Both the position numbers and the translations under genes were made by a program. Under the pieces are notes generated by a model. That model made no database searches. It was given only the letters and a program-made list of their open reading frames with translations, and was not told the DNA's origin. A stretch of 40,396 bases of DNA from Saprospira grandis DSM 2844 (GTDB taxonomy: Bacteria; Bacteroidota; Bacteroidia; Chitinophagales; Saprospiraceae): contig NZ_JH719942.1 in NCBI RefSeq assembly GCF_000275825.1, forward strand, positions 2,665,694-2,706,089. The letters run 5' to 3'. This document shows, one piece after another, positions 24,552 to 30,944 of this stretch; position 1 is the first letter of the stretch; every line of letters starts with the position of its first letter.

Positions 24552-27179
24552 TTAGTTTTCTTCTACCAAGTCTTTAACTTCGGCCAAAGCGGCGGGGATG
24601 CCCGCTGGGTTCTTGCCACCTGCGGTAGCAAAGAAAGGCTGTCCGCCTCCGCCACCTTTAATGTGTTTAGCGGCTTGTTTGATCCATTTGCCTGCATTCC
24701 AGCCTTTTTCTTGAGCTAGCTCTCTGCTCATAGAAATCGTGAGGCTAGCCTTTGCGCCATCGGCGGCGGCTAGAGCGACTACGGCTCTGGGCAGTTGTTG
24801 GCCAATCTCTTGACAAATCTGTTTGATGGCATCTTTATCGGAAACCGAGAGTTGACCGCTCACGAGCTGCACATCGCCAATTTCTTGGGCTTGGGCCAAA
24901 AGGTCTGCCTTTTCGGCTTGAGCTTGTTGGAGCAAGAGCTGTTCTAATTCCTTTTGTAGGGCTTTTTGGTCCTCAAGGAGCTTATCAATAACCGTCAAAA
25001 GCTTTTTAGGATTATTAAAGCGGCTTTTCACCTCTGTCAATTCTTGGCTTTCCTTGCGTAGGTACTCTTCTGCCACATCGGCAGTGAGGGCCACAATACG
25101 GCGAACGCCTGCGGCTACAGAGCTTTCTTCCCGAATCTTAAACAGGCCAATTTTACCGGTAGCCGAAACATGGCAACCGCCACAAAGTTCTTTAGAATAG
25201 CTATCGTCAAAGGTAATTACTCGGACCTGATCGCTGTATTTTTCGCCAAATAGCATCATTGCGCCTTCTTCTTTGGCTTGCTCAATGGGCAAATCTCTTT
25301 GCTCCTTAAGGCTGATATTTTCCCGAATCTTTTTATTGACCAAACGCTCTACCTCTACGACTTGCTCGGCGGTCATTTTCTCAAAATGCGAGAAATCGAA
25401 ACGGAGCAAATCTGCATTGACCAAAGAGCCTTTTTGTTGTACATGATGGCCCAAGACTTGGCGCAAAGCGGCATGCAAGAGGTGCGTAGCCGAGTGGTTG
25501 TTTTCGGTGAGTCGGCGTTTGGGGGCGTTAATCTCTGCCCGTACGACTTGGTCCAATTGCTCGGGCAACTTCGTCGTAATAGAAATGATGAGATCATTTT
25601 CTTTGAGCGTATTGATCACCGGGATTTTCTCCTCGCCAAAGAAGAGTAGGCCGGTATCGCCTACTTGTCCCCCACCTTCAGGGTAGAAAGGCGTTTGTTC
25701 TAGGACCAATTGGTATTGGGTTTTCTTTTTCACCACCAGCTTGCGGTACTTGAGCAAGCGACTTTGGCAGCTATCTTTTTCATAGCCTACAAATTCGGTT
25801 TGTCCTTCTTCAAGGATCACCCAATCGGCTACATCTTTGGCGGCATCTGCCTGCGAGCGTTTTTTCTGCTCGGCCAAAGCGGCCTGAAAGCCCTTGAGGT
25901 CTACGGTCCAGCCTTTCTCTTTGGCAATGAGCAAGCTCAAGTCAATAGGAAAACCAAAGGTATCAAAGAGTTCAAAGGCGGTTTGGCCGGGCAGCTCATT
26001 ATTTTGGATCTCCAATTGCTCAATTCGCTTGAGTCCATTGGCCAAAGTGCGCAAGAAGGCCTCTTCTTCCGATTTTACCATTTTGCAAATGAAATCTTCT
26101 TGGGCGGCCAACTCTGGAAACACCTCCTTAAACATTTCAGCAACCACGGGCACCAACAAATGGATCATGGGTTCTTGGCGGTTAAGGAAGCTAAAATAAT
26201 AGCGGACGGCTCGGCGCAGTACGCGGCGGACCACATAGCCGGCCCCAGTATTAGAGGGCAGTTGTCCGTCGGCAATGACCAAAGCCACCGCCCGAACATG
26301 GTCGGCAATAACACGCATGGCAATATCGCTCAACGCTTTGGGCGAATAATCATCCTTATATTCAAAACCACTGAGCGCCTCAATCTTTTCGATAATCGGG
26401 CTAAAGAGGTCGGTCGTATAATTAGAGGTTTTATTTTGCAGCACCATACAAAGGCGCTCTAGGCCCATGCCCGTATCAATATGTTTATTTTTGAGCGGGA
26501 CCAATTTGCCATCGGCCATGCGGTTAAACTGCATAAAGACCAGGTTCCAAATCTCAATCACCATGGGGTCGTCCATATTCACCAGCTCCTTGCCATCCTT
26601 AGCGGCCCGTTCTTCCTCCGAACGCAGGTCAATATGAATCTCGGCACAGGGGCCACAAGGTCCCTGATCGCCCATTTCCCAAAAATTATCTTTGCGGTCA
26701 AAGCGCAGGATGCGATCTTTGGGCACCCATTTCTCCCACATTTTTTCGGCCTCCTCATCGGCGGGGAGATCATCGGCTTCATCGCCGCCAAAAACAGTAA
26801 TATAAAGGCGTTCGGGGTCAATGCCGTAGCGTTCTGTGAGCAGTTCCCAAGCCCAATCAATGGCTTCTTGCTTAAAGTAGTCGCCAAAAGACCAGTTGCC
26901 CAACATCTCAAAAAGAGTTTGGTGGTAGCTATCTCGGCCCACATCTTCCAAATCATTATGCTTGCCCGATACCCGCAAACACTTTTGGGTATCGGCAATT
27001 CTGGGCGAGGGACTTTCCTGATTGCCCAAAAAATAATCTTTAAACTGTGCCATGCCTGAGTTGATAAACATCAGGGTTGGGTCATTTTGGTTAACGACAG
27101 GAGCGGAGGCTACAATTTGGTGGCCCTTACTTTCAAAAAAGTCTAGAAACTCTTGTCGGATCGCTTTTGCTGTTTTCAT
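24552..27179 (-). CDS. alaS: Alanine--tRNA ligase
   Basis: The 875-residue protein is a full-length AlaRS, charging tRNA-Ala in the cytoplasm. The class II catalytic core occupies about 1-260 (IRQEFLDFFESKGHQIVASA, DPTLMFINSGMAQFKDYFLG, DNFWEMGDQGPCGPCAEIH). The tRNA-recognition region follows, then the editing domain with zinc-type ligands His562 and His566 (NHSATHLLHA) and Cys666 and His670 (ELCGGCHVSATG). The C-terminal C-Ala domain ends with GGGGGQPFFATAGGKNPAGI. The motif reads CGGCH where most bacterial AlaRS have CGGTH; the usual ligand positions are kept. The ATG at 27179 precedes the conserved N-terminus. The gene is single and closed by a strong terminator. Confidence 0.97.
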   Translation of the reverse strand: MKTAKAIRQEFLDFFESKGHQIVASAPVVNQNDPTLMFINSGMAQFKDYFLGNQESPSPRIADTQKCLRVSGKHNDLEDVGRDSYHQTLFEMLGNWSFGDYFKQEAIDWAWELLTERYGIDPERLYITVFGGDEADDLPADEEAEKMWEKWVPKDRILRFDRKDNFWEMGDQGPCGPCAEIHIDLRSEEERAAKDGKELVNMDDPMVIEIWNLVFMQFNRMADGKLVPLKNKHIDTGMGLERLCMVLQNKTSNYTTDLFSPIIEKIEALSGFEYKDDYSPKALSDIAMRVIADHVRAVALVIADGQLPSNTGAGYVVRRVLRRAVRYYFSFLNRQEPMIHLLVPVVAEMFKEVFPELAAQEDFICKMVKSEEEAFLRTLANGLKRIEQLEIQNNELPGQTAFELFDTFGFPIDLSLLIAKEKGWTVDLKGFQAALAEQKKRSQADAAKDVADWVILEEGQTEFVGYEKDSCQSRLLKYRKLVVKKKTQYQLVLEQTPFYPEGGGQVGDTGLLFFGEEKIPVINTLKENDLIISITTKLPEQLDQVVRAEINAPKRRLTENNHSATHLLHAALRQVLGHHVQQKGSLVNADLLRFDFSHFEKMTAEQVVEVERLVNKKIRENISLKEQRDLPIEQAKEEGAMMLFGEKYSDQVRVITFDDSYSKELCGGCHVSATGKIGLFKIREESSVAAGVRRIVALTADVAEEYLRKESQELTEVKSRFNNPKKLLTVIDKLLEDQKALQKELEQLLLQQAQAEKADLLAQAQEIGDVQLVSGQLSVSDKDAIKQICQEIGQQLPRAVVALAAADGAKASLTISMSRELAQEKGWNAGKWIKQAAKHIKGGGGGQPFFATAGGKNPAGIPAALAEVKDLVEEN

Positions 27180-27234
27180 AAACGCTCTAAAATACTAGTA
27201 CTAAGTTTTCGGATTTAGATGATCTACAGGATGA

Positions 27235-27384
27235 TTTGGGGCTGCCCCTCGCCTTTGGCTCGGGTCGGGCTGTGTCAGGGCTCGCTGTTCGCTCGGCCCT
27301 GCGCGGGCTTTGCCCGCTTGGTCTGGCCTTCGGCCCCCCTTATCCATCCCTCAGCCTGCGGGCGCTTCGCGCCCTGCTAGACCG
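27235..27384 (-). repeat. Modular boundary repeat, copy I (alpha subtype, variant core)
   Basis: Read on the minus strand. The outer arm (GGTCTAGC then GGGCGC-GAA-GCGCCC) starts at 27384. The left block GGCTGAGGGATGG starts at 27356. Hairpin 1 is GGCC-GAA-GGCC. Hairpin 2 is GCGGGC-AAA-GCCCGC. The central block GGGCCGAGCGAACAGCGAGC is at 27280-27299. The right block is ACAGCCCGACCC, hairpin GCC-AAA-GGC, then GGGGCAGCCCCAAA. It lies between divergent genes with its A end 55 nt from the alaS start. Confidence 0.86.
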
Positions 27385-27465
27385 TTAAAAAAGACGCCGA
27401 AAGATAGGGTTTTTCAGCTCAAAAAAGGCCCTAAGTAGTTAAATCCCTGCCTTAAAGCGCTAAAA

Positions 27466-27496
27466 TTTGTCCTTTAAGTGAATATTCTTAATTTTG
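27466..27496 (+). promoter_or_regulatory. Bacteroidota-type promoter of the M23 peptidase gene
   Basis: TTTG at 27466-27469, then 19 bp, then TAATTTTG at 27489-27496, match the TTTG/TAnnTTTG consensus exactly. Transcription would start near 27503, after an in-frame ATG at 27478 but before the ATG at 27526. This decides the start of the next gene. Confidence 0.72.
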
Positions 27497-27525
27497 CTTG
27501 GCATTTTCGCAAAATTAGAAATCAT

Positions 27526-28503
27526 ATGTCTAAGGATAAGTATATATATAACCCGCAGACCCTGCGTTACGAGAAGGTAAAGGTCTCTAAGCGCAAGCGG
27601 TATTTGCAGTTGGCTCTCTTTTTTGTCATGATTGTCGGTTTTTCTATCGGCATTGTATATTTGGCTTCGGCCAAGCCAACAGATGATAAGCAAGAGGCGC
27701 ATGAGTTGAAGCTCATTAAGTCTAGGTATGAGGAGATGACTGACCAATTGGACCTGATGGAGGAAGCGCTAGAAAACCTACATGAGAGAGATGTGGCTAT
27801 CTATCGCCAAGTGTTGGAGCTCGACCCGAATGACGAAGCCTATTGGACAGGAGGGCGAGGCGGCAGCAATAAATATGCGGGCCTAGAAAATCTATCGGAT
27901 GCAGAGCTCATTAAAGAACTTTTGGAGCGGGTCTTACAAATGCGCCAGCGGCTGGCGCTTATGGCCAAAGCTCAGGAAGAAGTTTTGTTAGCCGCCAAAG
28001 AGAAACAAGAACTTCTACAAGCTATTCCCTCGATTCGTCCGCTGCGCAGACTACAGCGCCGCATCGAGTATCTTTCTGGTTTTGGTTACAGAAAGCACCC
28101 TATTTACAAGATCTTGAAGATGCATACGGGCATTGACTTTGGGGCACCGATTGGCACGCCTATTTATGCTACGGGCAACGGAAAAGTGGCCAAGGTGGTC
28201 CTTAAGCGGACGGGCTATGGTCGTCATGTTATTATTGACCATGGACATGGCTACAAAACCCTCTACGCACATATGTCTAAGGTAGAAGTAAAGGCTGGTG
28301 AGAAGGTAAAGCGGGGAGAAATTATTGGTCGAGTGGGCAATACTGGGGCTTCTACGGCGCCGCACCTTCATTATGAGGTGGTATATAAGGGCAAAAAAGT
28401 GAATCCCTTGCCCTTTTGCCGAGATGGTCTAGATAATCAGGAGTATAAGGAGTTTATTCGCTATGCTTCGCAGCAGAATCAGGCCCTATCGATACATAAG
28501 TAG
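27526..28503 (+). CDS. M23-family (LytM-type) metallopeptidase, membrane-anchored
   Basis: With the start at 27526 the protein has 325 residues and begins MSKDKYIYNPQTLRYEKVK. An upstream in-frame ATG at 27478 would overlap the promoter and adds an atypical extension, so it is rejected. One membrane helix lies at about 26-46 (LALFFVMIVGFSIGIVYLAS), a coiled coil at about 55-90 and 125-165, and the M23 domain at about 190-305. The zinc-site motifs HTGIDFG and HLHYEV are both present, with the catalytic His in LYAHM. It should cut peptidoglycan cross-bridges or act in division or shape control from the periplasmic side. A MerR-type regulator gene follows on the same strand. Confidence 0.92.
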   Translation: MSKDKYIYNPQTLRYEKVKVSKRKRYLQLALFFVMIVGFSIGIVYLASAKPTDDKQEAHELKLIKSRYEEMTDQLDLMEEALENLHERDVAIYRQVLELDPNDEAYWTGGRGGSNKYAGLENLSDAELIKELLERVLQMRQRLALMAKAQEEVLLAAKEKQELLQAIPSIRPLRRLQRRIEYLSGFGYRKHPIYKILKMHTGIDFGAPIGTPIYATGNGKVAKVVLKRTGYGRHVIIDHGHGYKTLYAHMSKVEVKAGEKVKRGEIIGRVGNTGASTAPHLHYEVVYKGKKVNPLPFCRDGLDNQEYKEFIRYASQQNQALSIHK

Positions 28504-28524
28504 GTCCTTTTGTTGCGGTTTTGC

Positions 28525-28746
28525 AGGCCCTTTAGGGCCGCAGGCCACAACAAGCCCTTTAGGGCGCAGTTCGACGACCGAAGGAAGTAACCGATGTGTA
28601 GCAGAAGGCGCGCAGCGCCTGGCCTAGCGATGCGACAGGGTGGCGCAGAGCGCCAGACCGAGCCAGCTTGCTGGCGAAGGGCCGAGCAGACCTGCGAGCC
28701 CTAAAGCGTAGCGCCGACGACCGAAGGGAGGCGGAGGCCCCAAAAA
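28525..28746 (+). repeat. Modular boundary repeat, copy J (beta subtype)
   Basis: Outer arms (28525-28620) include GCCC-TTTA-GGGC hairpins and GGCGC-GCA-GCGCC. The left block GGCCTAGCGATGCG starts at 28621. Hairpin 1 is TGGCGC-AGA-GCGCCA. The linker is GACCGAG. Hairpin 2 is CCAGC-TT-GCTGG. The central block is at 28679-28699. The right block is CCTAAAGCGTAGCGC, then an arm and GGAGGCCCC plus five A. It ends 23 nt before the MerR start; reading through it would give that protein a false N-terminal extension. Confidence 0.87.
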
Positions 28747-28769
28747 TCTATCATAAAAAAACGATTAGG

Positions 28770-29096
28770 ATGAAGCCCAAGGAGTTAGCAGAAAAGTTAG
28801 ATGTATCAACGGCCACCTTGCGTAATTGGGCCAGAGAGTTTGCCTTTTTTCTTGGAAAAAAGGGGCGAAAGGCAACGGATTACACCGAGCATGGCGTGCA
28901 GCGCATGTTGGTGGTCAAATACCTTTTGCATGAAAAGGGCTTCACGGTAGAGGGGGCCAAAAAAGAGATTCATCGGCGGGCAAATTTGGACCAAAGTCAG
29001 AAGCAGATGATCGCAAAGCTAGAGGAGATTCGCCATTTCTTATTGGGCCTACAGGCTGATTTGGCGGCTCAGGAAGGGCAGGAGAAGGGCATTTAG
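28770..29096 (+). CDS. MerR-family DNA-binding regulator
   Basis: The ATG at 28770 gives 108 residues. A longer in-frame reading from 28668 would start inside repeat copy J and is rejected. The N-terminus is a MerR-type winged helix-turn-helix (MKPKELAEKLDVSTATLRNW at 1-20; the wing region with TDYTEHGVQRMLVVKYLLHE), then GFTVEGAKKEIHRR and a C-terminal coiled coil (LEEIRHFLLGLQADLAAQE). It would bind DNA as a dimer. No Cys-based metal site or effector domain is seen, so the inducer is unknown. Pairing with an upstream M23 peptidase suggests a link to envelope control. Its last 48 nt overlap the convergent hydrolase gene. Confidence 0.87.
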   Translation: MKPKELAEKLDVSTATLRNWAREFAFFLGKKGRKATDYTEHGVQRMLVVKYLLHEKGFTVEGAKKEIHRRANLDQSQKQMIAKLEEIRHFLLGLQADLAAQEGQEKGI

Positions 29097-29828
29097 GGCT
29101 GTTCTGGCTTGAATATGCGGACTATGGCCGCAGTTGGGCAAAAGATGTTGTTCTTTGTCTGTACTCCCCAAACCTTCAAAAATATCGCTGAGGTGCTTGG
29201 GGCTAGCATATTCATCCGCCTCGCCTTGCAAGACAAAAGCGGGGGCTTGAATTTGGGGCAAAAGTGGAGTGATATTCCAAGATTTAAAATCGGCGCGCAG
29301 CCAAGTATCGGCCCAAGCCGAGAAAATGCGGGGGCTTTCGGCCCCATGATATTTCCCCAGTTTCTGAATAATTTTCGGAAGCTGGGGATTGTTTTTTACG
29401 GCACGAATGCCGGCCAGCGTTAGCTCCTCCACATAAATATGAGCGGCCAAAACGGCCAGGGCCTTCAGTTTGTATTGGGCCGCATAGGCTAGGGCAATGC
29501 TGCCGCCATCGCTATGACCGATAAGGATAGGCTGTTGGACCTTTAGGGATTGGAGCAAAGCGTATAGTTCTTCCACCCCATCTTTTTCGAGATAATTTTT
29601 GGGGCGGGGGAGAGGCAAGGGATCTGATTGGCCATAGCCTCTGCGTTCGTAGAGCAGGATGGGGCAATCTAGCGCTTTGGCTAGTTCTTGGGGCCAGCCC
29701 TTCCAGAGTGGCAAAGCCCCTAGGCCTTCATGCAAGAAGACCAAAAGGGGCTTTTGGGGGGCAAAGTTGCCAATCAGTTGATAATGTAGTTGATAATCTT
29801 GGATGGGAAGAAAGGTAGAATGGCTCAT
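29049..29828 (-). CDS. Alpha/beta-hydrolase fold protein
   Basis: The ATG at 29828 gives 259 residues and overlaps the LRR gene stop by one base (TAATG), a translational-coupling arrangement; a longer upstream frame lies inside the LRR gene. The catalytic triad is visible: nucleophile Ser106 in GHSDGG, Asp205 in QGEADEYAS, and His235 in CGHSPHIQ. The oxyanion-hole region HEGLGALPLW is at about 33-42. No signal peptide is present, so it is cytoplasmic. Substrate cannot be told from sequence; esterase, lipase-like or C-C hydrolase roles are all possible. The 3' end runs 48 nt into the 3' end of the MerR gene. Confidence 0.88.
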   Translation of the reverse strand: MSHSTFLPIQDYQLHYQLIGNFAPQKPLLVFLHEGLGALPLWKGWPQELAKALDCPILLYERRGYGQSDPLPLPRPKNYLEKDGVEELYALLQSLKVQQPILIGHSDGGSIALAYAAQYKLKALAVLAAHIYVEELTLAGIRAVKNNPQLPKIIQKLGKYHGAESPRIFSAWADTWLRADFKSWNITPLLPQIQAPAFVLQGEADEYASPKHLSDIFEGLGSTDKEQHLLPNCGHSPHIQARTALNALLLPFLSRQISL

Positions 29829-30931
29829 TATTGAATAATCGTTTCGATAGAATTGGCTCGTAAAAAGGGGCGTTTTTCGCCTGGGGCGCCCCAATAGATG
29901 CGGGTATTGGGTAATATTTTTTTCAGGGCCTTAATGGCCTGTTCATTAACGCCATTTTCCTCTTGCCAGATGAGCACCTTTAGGTGTTTGAAGCGCTCGA
30001 TGCTTTTGGGGAGGGTTTGGCGGCCTAAGAAAGAGATATCGAGGACCTCTAGATGGGGTAATTGGGCCAACAATTTAAGATTGTTATCTAGGGGGAGTTG
30101 GTAGCAGCCGGCAATGCTCAGTACTCTGAGCGATTTCATTTGTTGGACATTTATGGCAAACTGCTGTAGGGGCAAGCGTTGCAAAAGTAGCTTTTCCAGT
30201 TTGGGGAGGCGATAAACGGCGCTAGGAAGATAGCGAAAATTATTGTAGGCGCCAGCCATAGAGCGGTGGCTATTGCTGAGGTCTAGGCTGCGCAACTCTC
30301 GGAGTTGAGAAAAGCCAGTGGGGAGAAACTTCAGTTTATTATCTCTTAGGCTGAGATTTTCGAGTTTTCGGAGTTGATAAATAGAATTGGGGAGCTCTTG
30401 CAATTGGTTAGAGCTAAGGTCTAGACGTTTGAGGGCCTTACATTGGTAGAGGCTAGTAGAAAAGCGTTGGATCTTATTATACTTGAGTAAAAGTTCTTCT
30501 AGAGATTGGAGACGGCCCAATTCATAGGGAATCTCTTTGAGTCCACGACTAGAGAGGTTGAGGTAGCGTTTTTGGGCCATAGCGCTGGGGCGCATAGGGA
30601 TATTCAGGCCCATCAGGTAGCGAATGCGGGCCCTGCGTTTGCTTTCTAGTTGATAGAGAAAGAACTGCACTTCCTCTTCGCTTTTGCCGTAGGGATAATT
30701 AAAGTCCTCTTGGCTTTGGAGCAGGGCAAAAATGCTATCGCTATAATTGGGATAGGCATTATGGATGTAATCGGGATGATCGGGGCGCAAAGGGTGCCCT
30801 CTCCAAAGGCTATCCTTTGGATATTGGTAGATAGTTGGTTCTTCCACCAAGGCAACGGGCTCGGCAGGGGGGCTGGTTTGGCAGGCCCAAAGGAGCAGGA
30901 GCTGGCTAGCTAGCCAGCTCCTGCGGGCCAA
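29828..30931 (-). CDS. Leucine-rich-repeat lipoprotein, TTG start
   Basis: The 367-residue protein has a short N-terminal signal (ARRSWLASQLLLLWAC) with probable lipidated Cys17, though Trp in the lipobox is unusual. After a 100-residue section of no known type, about nine LRRs of the LxxLxxLxLxxNxLxxLP kind run from about 120 to 345 (LEELLLKYNKIQRF, LKRLDLSSNQLQELP, LENLSLRDNKLKFLP, LRSLDLSNSHR). LRRs bind protein partners. No ATG is available; the start is TTG at 30931, 14 nt after the M1 peptidase stop, suggesting coupling. The signal-peptide codons include a 30-bp perfect palindrome. The hydrolase gene follows with one base of overlap. Confidence 0.8.
   Translation of the reverse strand: MARRSWLASQLLLLWACQTSPPAEPVALVEEPTIYQYPKDSLWRGHPLRPDHPDYIHNAYPNYSDSIFALLQSQEDFNYPYGKSEEEVQFFLYQLESKRRARIRYLMGLNIPMRPSAMAQKRYLNLSSRGLKEIPYELGRLQSLEELLLKYNKIQRFSTSLYQCKALKRLDLSSNQLQELPNSIYQLRKLENLSLRDNKLKFLPTGFSQLRELRSLDLSNSHRSMAGAYNNFRYLPSAVYRLPKLEKLLLQRLPLQQFAINVQQMKSLRVLSIAGCYQLPLDNNLKLLAQLPHLEVLDISFLGRQTLPKSIERFKHLKVLIWQEENGVNEQAIKALKKILPNTRIYWGAPGEKRPFLRANSIETIIQ
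30895..30924 (-). repeat. 30-bp perfect palindrome inside the LRR gene's signal-peptide codons
   Basis: The left half GCAGGAGCTGGCTAG is followed directly by its exact reverse complement CTAGCCAGCTCCTGC. On the mRNA it begins 7 nt after the TTG start codon and could form a stem of about 13 bp, which would hinder ribosomes unless translation is coupled to the upstream gene. Confidence 0.85.
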
Positions 30932-30944
30932 TCGCTTGATTGTT

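Noticed and set aside
25710-27059. Long plus-strand frames opposite alaS (250 and 192 residues)
   Set aside because: They are shadows of a well-conserved alaS reading frame; no motifs or starts support them.
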